Of a DNA stretch of 15,663 nucleotides, positions 1 through 7,128 are shown piece after piece (the stretch's first letter is position 1; each line of letters begins with the position of its first letter). The notes beneath the pieces are model-generated. The model was not told where the DNA came from. It made no database searches and was given only the letters and a program-made list of their open reading frames with translations. Source of the DNA: Bacteroidales bacterium (GTDB lineage: Bacteria > Bacteroidota > Bacteroidia > Bacteroidales > 4484-276). The DNA lies in the NCBI GenBank assembly GCA_018400545.1, contig JAGYLT010000020.1:1-15663 (forward strand). Reading direction: 5' to 3'. The position numbers and the translations under genes are program-made.

Positions 1-2
1 GG

Positions 3-281
3 AAGGACGATGAAAAGATCAATTTGCTCATCAATGATTTTCGCCAGGCAGGGCTCAATAAGCAACAACTGGCATTATGCCATTTTGCCCGGCAGCTCAC
101 AATCCATCCCGCAGGGTTTGATACTGACCCAACCATCGCCGGCTTAAAAACAGCAGGCTTCTCCGACCCTGCCATCCTTGATGCTTCACTGGTGGTGGCA
201 TATTTTAATTTCGTCAACAGGATGGTGCTATCCCTGGGGCTGGAAGGATCGGATGAAGAAGTGAAGGATTATAAATATTAG
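3..281 (+). CDS. C-terminal part of a carboxymuconolactone decarboxylase / AhpD-like peroxidase-related protein (5' truncated by window edge)
   Basis: The reading frame is open from base 3 with no start codon needed, so the gene enters from outside the window and only about 92 C-terminal residues plus the stop are visible. The end of the protein (a YFNFVNR motif followed by a short LGLEGSDEEVKDYKY-type tail) and the upstream LTIHPAGF and LKTAGFSDPAIL segments resemble the C-terminal half of the uncharacterised peroxidase-related branch of the CMD/AhpD superfamily. The catalytic CxxC region of that family would lie upstream and cannot be inspected. A TTG at 24 could be mistaken for a start, but the same frame continues before it. 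Family assignment is from recognition of these motifs only; the substrate is unknown. Confidence 0.6.
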   Translation, partial: KDDEKINLLINDFRQAGLNKQQLALCHFARQLTIHPAGFDTDPTIAGLKTAGFSDPAILDASLVVAYFNFVNRMVLSLGLEGSDEEVKDYKY

Positions 282-314
282 CTCTAGGATTTGATTTTAA
301 AACCAACTTCTTAG

Positions 315-571
315 TTATATTTTCAGTTTAGGATGGTTGCTGGGAATATCATTAACAATATAATTCCACTTTGTAAAGGAAAGCGAACTTATCTGCTCAT
401 TAATCAAGCCCACAATATGCATTAACCCAACTTTTATCAAAACAAGCTTCCAATCATCAGCTTTGCCGGTAAATCCTTTGTGATTTGAATTATGCTTGCG
501 AACACGCTCCTCAATATTTGAAGTGGGTCCGATGTGGACCTGTCGATACCTTCGGAATAAAGGATGAGGTT
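315..571 (-). pseudogene. Decayed GIY-YIG nuclease-family gene with frameshift and lost 5' end
   Basis: On the minus strand, 315-536 encodes HIGPTSNIEERVRKHNSN followed by HKGFTGKADDW and a C-terminal tail ending in a stop at 315-317. This matches the body of small GIY-YIG (UPF0213/YhbQ-like) proteins, where a YVG-x-T-S motif is followed by an arginine-rich helix and an HN-x-G-x-T segment. The preceding part of the family pattern, LILYSEGIDR, is present but in a different frame (539-568); the join at 537-538 needs one extra base. Just upstream of that, an in-frame stop at 572-574 removes the start and the first beta strand holding the GIY-equivalent tripeptide. With a frameshift, an upstream stop and no start codon, the gene should not yield an active nuclease. 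It lies divergently beside the tRNA-Val promoter. Confidence 0.75.
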
Positions 572-617
572 TTAATTAGCGTTCTATTGATCGAAGAGAA
601 AAAAATCAAATTTTTTC

Positions 618-647
618 TTGGTCAAATAAAATATAGCAGTACATTTG
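618..647 (+). promoter_or_regulatory. Bacteroidota-type promoter of tRNA-Val
   Basis: A TTGG at 618-621 is followed by 18 bases and then TACATTTG at 640-647, an exact match to the -7 consensus TAnnTTTG with a suitable -33 element. The start of transcription would fall about 25-30 bases before the mature tRNA 5' end at 683. Confidence 0.7.
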
Positions 648-682
648 CACTCCGTTTTCGGAAAATCGTTCTAAAACTTATT

Positions 683-757
683 GGGAGTTTAGCTCAGTTG
701 GTTCAGAGCACCTGCCTTACAAGCAGGGGGTCACTGGTTCGACTCCAGTAACTCCCA
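683..757 (+). tRNA. tRNA-Val (anticodon UAC)
   Basis: The sequence folds as a complete tRNA. The acceptor stem GGGAGTT (683-689) pairs with AACTCCC (750-756), and the D arm is GCTC/GAGC. The anticodon stem CCTGC/GCAGG encloses the loop CTTACAA, placing anticodon TAC at 718-720, which reads valine codons. A 5-base variable loop is followed by the T stem ACTGG/CCAGT with loop TTCGACT. The discriminator base is A757. The 3' CCA is not encoded (CAA follows), so it must be added after transcription. It has its own promoter upstream and an intrinsic terminator directly behind it, so it looks like a single-gene transcript. Confidence 0.97.
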
Positions 758-758
758 C

Positions 759-789
759 AAAAGCCACTTCAATCTGAGGTGGCTTTTTT
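759..789 (+). terminator. Rho-independent terminator of tRNA-Val
   Basis: Bases 759-770 pair with 776-787 in a nearly perfect 12-bp stem with a core of GCCAC/GTGGC, one G-T wobble and a 5-base loop. It ends in a run of six T (784-789). It starts two bases after the tRNA discriminator base. Confidence 0.9.
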
Positions 790-936
790 CGTTTATGGGT
801 TTCATAATTGCACAATGGTTACTAATGCGAAATCATGTGAAGTACTGAAACAATAATCCCATTCACAAATTCTCACACCTTTCTTATCCCCTCATTTACA
901 ATACCTTTCAGCAATGAAAATTTGACCGGGGAATTA

Positions 937-965
937 TTGCGGGATTTCAATTTGCAGTACTTTTG
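937..965 (+). promoter_or_regulatory. Putative promoter of the mce-mmd cluster
   Basis: TTG at 937-939, an 18-base spacer and TACTTTTG at 958-965 match the Bacteroidota -33/-7 pattern. It lies about 50 bases before the start codon of the methylmalonyl-CoA epimerase gene. The rest of the 790-1013 gap is AT-rich and shows nothing else recognisable. Confidence 0.6.
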
Positions 966-1013
966 TGAAAAATTTAACATTGTTCATAAATAAACAGTAA
1001 ATCAAGTTTCAAT

Positions 1014-1415
1014 ATGAAACCAACACACATTGAGCACATTGGAATTGCCGTGAAAAGCCTCGAAGAAAGCATCCCTTACTACGAAAAAGTTTTAGGACTG
1101 GAATGCTACGCCATCGAAGAGGTGAAAGACCAAAAAGTGAAAACTGCATTTTTTAAAGTGGGCGACACCAAAATCGAACTGCTTGAATCTACTGATCCGG
1201 TAGGCCCCATCGGGAAATTTATCGAAAAAAAAGGCGAGGGCATACACCACCTGGCATTTGCCATGGAAGATGTAGCAGGAGCACTGAAAAACGCTGAAGA
1301 AAACGGCATTCGCCTCATCGACAAGCACCCCCGAAAAGGAGCTGAAGGTCTCAGCATCGGCTTCCTGCACCCAAAAGCTACACACGGCGTTCTTACTGAA
1401 TTCTGCGGAAAATAA
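1014..1415 (+). CDS. mce: Methylmalonyl-CoA epimerase
   Basis: This 133-residue protein of the vicinal oxygen chelate (glyoxalase-like) superfamily interconverts (R)- and (S)-methylmalonyl-CoA. It links methylmalonyl-CoA mutase to the decarboxylase encoded immediately downstream. The opening THIEHIGIAV supplies the first metal-binding His (His8). The KIELLES strand (around Glu55), GIHHLAF (His78/79) and the terminal LTEFCGK (Glu129) occupy the positions of the other ligands. The two beta-alpha-beta-beta-beta repeats and the length are normal for the family. Where the Propionibacterium enzyme has a catalytic Glu before Gln-Gly-Val, this protein appears to have Asp39 (KDQKV); that alignment is by eye. 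It is the first gene of the cluster, with a promoter-like sequence upstream. A 143-base AT-rich gap separates it from mmdA, so a second start site for the downstream genes is possible, though no clear consensus is seen. Confidence 0.93.
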   Translation: MKPTHIEHIGIAVKSLEESIPYYEKVLGLECYAIEEVKDQKVKTAFFKVGDTKIELLESTDPVGPIGKFIEKKGEGIHHLAFAMEDVAGALKNAEENGIRLIDKHPRKGAEGLSIGFLHPKATHGVLTEFCGK

Positions 1416-1558
1416 CCGGCACTTTTTCCTGGAATCTTAAAAATATCACCAAACCAAATTTTAACCAGTTTTAAAAAATTTCAAATAGTTGCCTTGCGCA
1501 ACCCATGCACTTCAACAAAAAATCACCAAAATTTTTTTAAAATCCAAAACCATCCATT

Positions 1559-3118
1559 GTGAATAATCAGAATAAATTACAGCAGCTCATCGATCTGAGG
1601 GTTAAGGCCCGCGAAGGTGGTGGGCAAAAACGCATAGAAGCACAACACAACAAGGGCAAATACACAGCCAGGGAACGCCTGGAAATGTTGCTCGACGAAG
1701 GCAGCTTTGAAGAATACGACATGTTTGTGACCCACCGCAGCCACGATTTCGGTATGGAGGAAAAGGTGTACCTGTCAGACGGTGTGATCACAGGCCATGG
1801 CACCATCGACGGGCGCATTGTTTACGTTTTCTCACAGGATTTCACAGTATTCGGCGGTTCACTTTCGGAAACTTTTGCACAGAAGATTTGCAAAATCATG
1901 GATCAGGCCATGAAAGTAGGAGCTCCGCTAATCGGCATCAACGACTCGGGTGGTGCGCGTATCCAGGAAGGAGTGAAAAGTCTTGCCGGCTATGCCGAAA
2001 TCTTCGAGCGCAACATCATGGCTTCAGGCGTTATTCCACAGATTTCAGCCGTTTTTGGGCCATGCGCGGGTGGTGCCGTTTATTCTCCTGCCCTTACCGA
2101 TGTGATCATCATGAGCGACAAAACCAGCAATATGTTTGTAACCGGACCAAAAGTTACCAAAACTGTTACCGGTGAATCCATCTCTGAGGAAGATCTTGGT
2201 GGCGCCACTGTTCATGCCACCAAATCAGGTGTTGCGCATTTCAGGGCCGATGACGAGGATGAAGGCATCATGCTCATCAGGAAACTGATGGAATATCTGC
2301 CACAAAACAACCTGGAAGATCCGCCCATATCAGATTGCCATGACCCGATTGACCGCAAGGAAAATGAGCTGAACGAACTTATCCCGGATAGCCCAAATAC
2401 ACCCTACGATGTAAAGGATATTATTTACTCAATTGTAGATGATAAGGAATTCCTGGAATTTCACCGTCACTTTGCCAAAAACATTGTGGTGGGATATGCC
2501 AAATTCAACGGACAGCCGGTGGGTATTGTGGCCAACCAGCCCAACTTCCTTGCCGGTGTGCTCGACATCGATGCATCCCGCAAAGCAGCACGTTTTGTCA
2601 GAATGTGCGATGCTTTTAATGTTCCGATTGTAACGCTGGTAGATGTTCCGGGATTCTTGCCCGGCAGTGGACAGGAGTATGGCGGCATCATTATTCATGG
2701 CGCAAAACTGCTTTTCGCATATGGCGAGGCCACGGTTCCAAAAATTACCATCACCCTCCGGAAATCTTACGGCGGGGCCCACGACGTAATGGGATCGAAG
2801 CAATTGAAGGCCGACATCAACTATGCCTGGCCATCTGCTGAAATTGCCGTAATGGGACCTAAGGGAGCCATTGAGGTTTTGGAAGGACGCAAAATCAGGG
2901 AATTTGAAGACAAGGAAGAAGGTGCAAAATACGCTGCCACCAAGGAGGAAGAATACCGCAAAGCTTTTGCCAATCCATATCAGGCTGCCAGATTTGGCTA
3001 CATTGATGACGTAATTGAACCGCGGAATACCAGGTTCAGAATCATCAGGGCATTGCAAACGCTTGCTACCAAAAAAGATGCACTCCCGCCCAAGAAACAC
3101 GGAAATATTCCTATGTAA
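1559..3118 (+). CDS. mmdA: Methylmalonyl-CoA decarboxylase carboxyltransferase (alpha) subunit
   Basis: This 519-residue acyl-CoA carboxyltransferase moves the carboxyl group of (S)-methylmalonyl-CoA to the biotin carrier, giving propionyl-CoA. The N-terminal crotonase-like half carries DSGGARIQEG (129-138) and GPCAGGAVYSPALTD (167-181), forming one oxyanion hole. The C-terminal half carries PGFLPGSGQEYGG (from about 364) and SYGGAHDVMGS (about 403-413). The family also includes propionyl-CoA carboxylase beta chains. The adjoining OadG-, biotin-carrier- and OadB-type genes, and the absence of a biotin carboxylase, point to the decarboxylase instead. The start is a GTG at 1559; an in-frame stop at 1538 and no upstream ATG leave little choice, and the N-terminus fits the family. 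The next gene starts 12 bases after the stop. Confidence 0.92.
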   Translation: MNNQNKLQQLIDLRVKAREGGGQKRIEAQHNKGKYTARERLEMLLDEGSFEEYDMFVTHRSHDFGMEEKVYLSDGVITGHGTIDGRIVYVFSQDFTVFGGSLSETFAQKICKIMDQAMKVGAPLIGINDSGGARIQEGVKSLAGYAEIFERNIMASGVIPQISAVFGPCAGGAVYSPALTDVIIMSDKTSNMFVTGPKVTKTVTGESISEEDLGGATVHATKSGVAHFRADDEDEGIMLIRKLMEYLPQNNLEDPPISDCHDPIDRKENELNELIPDSPNTPYDVKDIIYSIVDDKEFLEFHRHFAKNIVVGYAKFNGQPVGIVANQPNFLAGVLDIDASRKAARFVRMCDAFNVPIVTLVDVPGFLPGSGQEYGGIIIHGAKLLFAYGEATVPKITITLRKSYGGAHDVMGSKQLKADINYAWPSAEIAVMGPKGAIEVLEGRKIREFEDKEEGAKYAATKEEEYRKAFANPYQAARFGYIDDVIEPRNTRFRIIRALQTLATKKDALPPKKHGNIPM

Positions 3119-3130
3119 AAACACGAAACC

Positions 3131-3499
3131 ATGCTAATCAACGAAATAACTTTTGACTTCTCGAATGTTTCAGGATTCAGTATTACAGTGGCCATTGTAG
3201 GTTACGTAATTGTTTTTAGCGCCCTGGTATTGCTGTTTTTTGTGTATAACCTCCTGCCAAAATTTATCAACTTCAAGGCCAGGCGCCAGTTGCGTAAAGA
3301 GGGCAAATGCGACGACTGTGAGGTGATGCACATTGAAGGTGATGTGAGTGCGGCCATCAGCATGGCACTTTACCTGCACCTTAGCGAGGCTCACGATGAA
3401 GAAAGCGATGTGATTACCATCAGGCGAATCTCAAAACAATATACCCCCTGGAGTTCTAAAATCTATTCAACAAACCCATTTTTCAGGCTGAAGAAATGA
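3131..3499 (+). CDS. OadG-family small membrane subunit of the Na+-pumping decarboxylase
   Basis: This 122-residue protein has one transmembrane helix at about residues 17-40, followed by a basic stretch and a cytoplasmic tail. The tail (VSAAISMALYLHL, then an acidic stretch and an RRISKQYTPWSSKIY-like end) is typical of Bacteroidota OadG/gamma-type subunits. These anchor the carboxyltransferase and biotin carrier to the membrane beta subunit. A Cys-x-x-Cys pair (Cys60, Cys63) with His67 nearby could bind metal; zinc is known in the Klebsiella gamma subunit, but its presence here is inference. The gene overlaps the next one by four bases (ATGA at 3496-3499), so translation is probably coupled. 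Small OadG proteins vary a lot in sequence, so the call rests partly on context. Confidence 0.85.
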   Translation: MLINEITFDFSNVSGFSITVAIVGYVIVFSALVLLFFVYNLLPKFINFKARRQLRKEGKCDDCEVMHIEGDVSAAISMALYLHLSEAHDEESDVITIRRISKQYTPWSSKIYSTNPFFRLKK

Positions 3500-3927
3500 A
3501 AAAATTCAAATTCAAAATAAAAGGTCACGACTACGATGTTGAACTCATGAATTTTGAGGATAACATCGCCAAACTGGATGTAAACGGAACCGTTTACGAA
3601 GTGGAAGTGCAAAGCGAAAAAGTGGTGCAGTCGAAAACACCAAAGCTGGTCCGTCAGGAAATCCAGACCCGCCGCCAGGACAGCAAAATCAAAAAAGCAA
3701 TCACCAAAACCCAGGGCCATGACGTGAAAATCCCACTTCCCGGAAACATCCTGCAGGTGTTTGTAAAAAATGGCGACCAGGTGAAACTTGGCGACAAACT
3801 GGTGATGTATGAAGCCATGAAAATGGAAAATACCATTATTGCAGAAAAAGATGGTACGGTAAAGAACCTGAGTGTACAACCCGGCGACAACGTGCTCCAG
3901 GAAGAAAAACTCATGGAGATTGAATAA
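3496..3927 (+). CDS. Biotin carboxyl carrier subunit of methylmalonyl-CoA decarboxylase
   Basis: This 143-residue carrier ends in a biotinyl/lipoyl attachment domain (about 75-143) with the hallmark EAMKMEN; Lys109 is the predicted biotinylation site. A preceding PLPGNI motif and a following GDNVLQEEKLMEIE strand complete the domain. Residues 1-45 form a separate small beta-rich region, followed by a charged, basic linker (about 46-75). The protein ferries carboxybiotin from the MmdA active site to the membrane subunit that decarboxylates it. It overlaps the OadG-like gene by four bases and is followed after 10 bases by the beta subunit. It is freestanding, unlike the Klebsiella OadA fusion, as expected for methylmalonyl-CoA decarboxylases. 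Confidence 0.93.
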   Translation: MKKFKFKIKGHDYDVELMNFEDNIAKLDVNGTVYEVEVQSEKVVQSKTPKLVRQEIQTRRQDSKIKKAITKTQGHDVKIPLPGNILQVFVKNGDQVKLGDKLVMYEAMKMENTIIAEKDGTVKNLSVQPGDNVLQEEKLMEIE

Positions 3928-3937
3928 TACAGCAAAG

Positions 3938-5302
3938 ATGAGAAAAACCAAAATACCAATGAGACGATTTCTAACCGTGTTCGGAATCATATCCATCCTG
4001 AGCTTGATTTCTTTCACTTTCCCGTTATCAACCGGTGATGACCCAACACCCGTTGAAAGTGAAATCAGCATTGAGAATCAGGGCCAACAGGATGTTAACA
4101 GCCAATCCGGGGAACAGGAATCCGATGCCCAGGAAGGCATCGACCAGTTTTTAAGGTACACCGGATTTGCCAATGCTACATCGGGACACCTGGTTATGCT
4201 TGTGGTGGGATTGTTTTTCATCTTCCTGGCCATTAAATACGATTATGAGCCCTTACTACTGATTCCCATCGGGGTAGGTATCCTGATCGGGAATATCCCG
4301 TTTATGCTGAATGCCGGTTTAAAATTGGGCATATACGAAACCGGCAGCGTGATGAATTATTTGTATTTCGGGGTGACTTCCGGTATTTATCCGCCACTGA
4401 TCTTCCTGGGTATTGGGGCCATGACCGACTTCTCCTCGCTGATTTCAAACCCGCGACTGATGTTACTGGGAGCAGCGGCACAGGTAGGTATTTTCGCTAC
4501 CTTCATCGGTGCACTTGTTCTTGGCTTCCATCCTGCTGAAGCTGGAGCTATCGGGATTATCGGCGGTGCAGACGGCCCGACTGCCATCTTTCTTTCGTCC
4601 AAACTGGCCAATGGCATTAACATTCTTCCTGATGGAACTACCGTTCAAAACCTGATCGGGCCCATCGCCATTGCAGCCTATTCTTACATGGCACTTGTTC
4701 CGGTAATCCAGCCACCCATCATGCGCTTGCTGATTTCCAAAAAAGAACGCAAAATCAGAATGAAATCTCCGCGGGCGGTAACCAAACTGGAGAAAATCCT
4801 CTTCCCCATTATCGGGCTTTTGTTTACGGCTTTCATTTCGCCAAGTTCGCTACCACTGCTCGGGATGCTGTTTTTTGGAAACATCCTGAAAGAAAGTGGC
4901 GTAACCAAGCGCCTTGCCGATACAGCCAGAACTTCACTCATCGATATTGTAACCATTTTGCTCGGACTAACCGTTGGCGCATCCACACAGGCCGACGTAT
5001 TTCTCACCAGTCAATCCATACTGATTTTTGTGCTTGGTGCACTGTCGTTTATGGTTGCCACAGCCGGAGGATTGATTTTTGCTAAAGTCATGAACCTTTT
5101 CCTGCGCGGCGACAACAAACTGAACCCACTTATTGGGGCTGCCGGTGTTTCGGCTGTTCCTGACAGTGCACGCGTAGTGCATACCGAAGGTCTGAAAAAC
5201 GACCCGAACAACCACCTGCTGATGCACGCTATGGCACCAAACGTTTCGGGTGTAATCGGTTCTGCGGTTGCGGCGGGTATTCTGTTGAGCTTTTTACTGT
5301 AA
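3938..5302 (+). CDS. Na+-translocating decarboxylase beta subunit (OadB/MmdB family)
   Basis: This 454-residue multispan membrane protein decarboxylates carboxybiotin and exports Na+. The conserved IIGGADGPTAIF segment (207-218) contains Asp212, the counterpart of the essential Asp of Klebsiella OadB. NPLIGAAGVSAVP (396-408) holds the conserved Asn396 and Ser405 of the second ion-site region. About ten hydrophobic segments follow residue 84. The frame is open upstream, but the ATG at 3938 is preferred: it falls 10 bases after the carrier gene, whereas earlier starts would overlap that gene. A second ATG at 3959 is possible. Compared with Klebsiella OadB there is an N-terminal addition: a hydrophobic segment (about 9-30), then a polar Glu/Gln/Ser/Asp-rich linker (about 33-68). 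Confidence 0.94.
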   Translation: MRKTKIPMRRFLTVFGIISILSLISFTFPLSTGDDPTPVESEISIENQGQQDVNSQSGEQESDAQEGIDQFLRYTGFANATSGHLVMLVVGLFFIFLAIKYDYEPLLLIPIGVGILIGNIPFMLNAGLKLGIYETGSVMNYLYFGVTSGIYPPLIFLGIGAMTDFSSLISNPRLMLLGAAAQVGIFATFIGALVLGFHPAEAGAIGIIGGADGPTAIFLSSKLANGINILPDGTTVQNLIGPIAIAAYSYMALVPVIQPPIMRLLISKKERKIRMKSPRAVTKLEKILFPIIGLLFTAFISPSSLPLLGMLFFGNILKESGVTKRLADTARTSLIDIVTILLGLTVGASTQADVFLTSQSILIFVLGALSFMVATAGGLIFAKVMNLFLRGDNKLNPLIGAAGVSAVPDSARVVHTEGLKNDPNNHLLMHAMAPNVSGVIGSAVAAGILLSFLL

Positions 5303-5321
5303 GCGCTGAAAAATATCATAT

Positions 5322-5356
5322 AAGCCGACCCTGCATTTGTGGTGCCGGTTTTTTGT
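5322..5356 (+). terminator. Possible weak intrinsic terminator after the decarboxylase cluster
   Basis: An imperfect hairpin (AAGCCG pairing with CGGTTT, with mismatches further in) runs into a TTTTTTG tract 20-50 bases after the beta-subunit stop. The position and T-run fit a terminator; the stem is not strong. Confidence 0.45.
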
Positions 5357-5473
5357 TTTTTCAAAAGCATCAATTAATTATAATATTTCGGTACTTTTTT
5401 TGTTAAGATTTCCCGGCCCGGAACTGATCAATGACCCGGATTTATAGTTGTATCAGACAAAAAGATTGAAATT

Positions 5474-6298
5474 ATGAAAATGAAGTATTGTAAGATTTTG
5501 GGAGCACTGTTTATTGTATCCATTTTATTCATTACAGCTTGTGAAGACGATGAAATTGAAACCATACCGCTTCAGACGGTAAACGGCGAAATCGTCGAAA
5601 CTGTGGACTACGGAACCAAGATTTTTTTGTTTGAGTTCAGGACCGATCTGGATAATTATCCGGTAACTTATCTGATTAGAAATACCTCCACTATTGAAGG
5701 AAACCAGGTAAATATTGAATTGCTGGATATTCAAACCGACGGACATGACGACCTGAACATCGAAAAGGGGCCGGCCTCCTGCTCAATTGAACTTGGCGAA
5801 TTGAGTAATGGCACCTATAATCTGCAAATAAATGCCGCGAATTACAACGGAAACGGAACCTTCACCATTTCCGACTCTTTGGTAACCATCGATTTTGCAA
5901 CCACAGAAGGTATTACCATGTCGCACGACACTTTGCACCGTATTCCTTTCGGGACAATCTGGGGATATGTTGGGTATCAAAGTACCTCCAACGCTTCCAT
6001 CGCCAGCAGCTTTGTAAGCAACATGACTGCTCTTGGGGCTCAGCAGGCCGAATTAACACCGGGGTATTACGGATACTTTTCAGTATCTGATTCAGGCAAT
6101 CTCATCCAACCAATAGATGAACAATACAGCTATTACAAAACCTATTTTAAAAGTTACAACGGTGATGCAGCAGCCATGGATGAACACGTTACGTATTACA
6201 TGACTGAGTATTACAACAAGGTTGACATAATCTTTTACTGGTTTTGGGATGGCGAATTGAAATCCCTGCCGATGCATATCCCAAGCGAAAGAAAATGA
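5474..6298 (+). CDS. Predicted outer-membrane lipoprotein, function unknown
   Basis: I do not recognise a characterised family for this 274-residue protein. The N-terminus is a type II signal peptide: basic start, hydrophobic core (about 8-20) and lipobox ITAC with the lipidated Cys23. Residues directly after the Cys are Glu-Asp-Asp-Glu. In Bacteroidota an acidic run at +2 to +5 acts as a lipoprotein export signal to the cell surface, so surface exposure is likely but inferred. The mature part looks beta-rich, with a segment LSNGTYNLQINAANYNGNG (about 110-128) like an Ig-like or carbohydrate-binding strand pair, and a Tyr/Trp-rich C-terminal third. Another in-frame ATG two codons later does not change the prediction. 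It stands between the decarboxylase cluster and a hydrolase gene with no functional link visible. Confidence 0.8.
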   Translation: MKMKYCKILGALFIVSILFITACEDDEIETIPLQTVNGEIVETVDYGTKIFLFEFRTDLDNYPVTYLIRNTSTIEGNQVNIELLDIQTDGHDDLNIEKGPASCSIELGELSNGTYNLQINAANYNGNGTFTISDSLVTIDFATTEGITMSHDTLHRIPFGTIWGYVGYQSTSNASIASSFVSNMTALGAQQAELTPGYYGYFSVSDSGNLIQPIDEQYSYYKTYFKSYNGDAAAMDEHVTYYMTEYYNKVDIIFYWFWDGELKSLPMHIPSERK

Positions 6299-6336
6299 CT
6301 TTGAACATTAACCGATAAAAACCTGTAATTCGTTTC

Positions 6337-7128
6337 ATGAAACTATTTTTCAGGGAATACGGAAAAGGGCAGCCACTGATCATCCTGCACGGCATTTTTG
6401 GCATATCCGACAACTGGGTAACTTTCGCACGAAATGTGGAAGACCGTTTCCGCGTCTTCATCCCCGACCAGCGCAATCACGGCCAGTCGCCGCATGACCC
6501 CACCTTCAACTATTTTGCATTGTGTTCAGACCTCTATGATTTCATTGAAGAACATGAGTTGGAAGACCCGATCATTCTCGGTCATTCGATGGGTGGAAAA
6601 GTAGCCATGCGTTTTGCGCTGGAAAACCCTGACATCCTTAAAGCACTTGTGGTGGCCGACATCAGCATGCGAACCTATCAGCGCAGATACCGCCATCTTG
6701 ATATGATTGATGCTATGCTGAATGTGCATTTCGAAAATGCCGAAACGCGCGAAGACATCGAAAAGCAGCTTGCGGATAAGATCAGGGAGCCACGCATCCG
6801 GCAGTTTGCCATGAAAAACCTCTACCGGCGCGAGCGTGGCGGCCAGTTTGCCTGGCGGCTAAACCTGGAGGCGATCAACCTGAACATGGATGAAGTTTTT
6901 GAAGGTATAGCATCGGATGGATTATTCGAAAAGCCAACGCTGTTCATCCGGGGTGGAAATTCCGATTATGTGAAATATGAGGATTTTGACCAGATCTACC
7001 GCAATTTCCCAAAGGCAGATATTAAAACCATTGAGGGTGTGGGACACTGGCTGCATGCGGAAAAGCCGGATGAATTCCAGGGATTTTTTGATGATTTTAT
7101 CAGGGCAAATGAACTGCTGAAATCTTGA
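6337..7128 (+). CDS. Alpha/beta-fold hydrolase (YbfF-like esterase)
   Basis: This 263-residue cytoplasmic hydrolase has the full alpha/beta-hydrolase layout: oxyanion motif LHGIFG (17-22), DQRNHGQS (44-51), and nucleophile elbow GHSMGG (82-87) with Ser84. A helical cap (about 115-195) follows, then the acid region IRGGNSDYV with candidate Asp210, and the catalytic His237 in GVGHWLH. The DNW and DQRNHG motifs resemble the E. coli YbfF acyl esterase group; a physiological substrate cannot be named. There is no signal peptide. The gene follows the lipoprotein gene after 38 bases and its last 29 bases overlap the 3' end of the converging cyclase gene. Confidence 0.85.
   Translation: MKLFFREYGKGQPLIILHGIFGISDNWVTFARNVEDRFRVFIPDQRNHGQSPHDPTFNYFALCSDLYDFIEEHELEDPIILGHSMGGKVAMRFALENPDILKALVVADISMRTYQRRYRHLDMIDAMLNVHFENAETREDIEKQLADKIREPRIRQFAMKNLYRRERGGQFAWRLNLEAINLNMDEVFEGIASDGLFEKPTLFIRGGNSDYVKYEDFDQIYRNFPKADIKTIEGVGHWLHAEKPDEFQGFFDDFIRANELLKS

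Noticed and set aside
485..751. 88-residue plus-strand open frame
   Set aside because: It runs antisense through the GIY-YIG remnant and then through the tRNA-Val; it starts at a non-ATG codon and has no protein-like pattern.
2429..3124. 231-residue minus-strand open frame
   Set aside because: It lies wholly opposite the conserved mmdA sequence, and its composition (runs of Phe, Ser, Cys) is that of an antisense shadow.
3872..3937. Upstream extension of the beta-subunit frame
   Set aside because: It overlaps the end of the biotin carrier gene and encodes no family-like sequence; the ATG at 3938 fits the cluster spacing.
3463..4071. 202-residue minus-strand open frame
   Set aside because: It lies opposite the biotin carrier and the start of the beta subunit; rich in Phe and His, with no recognisable domain.
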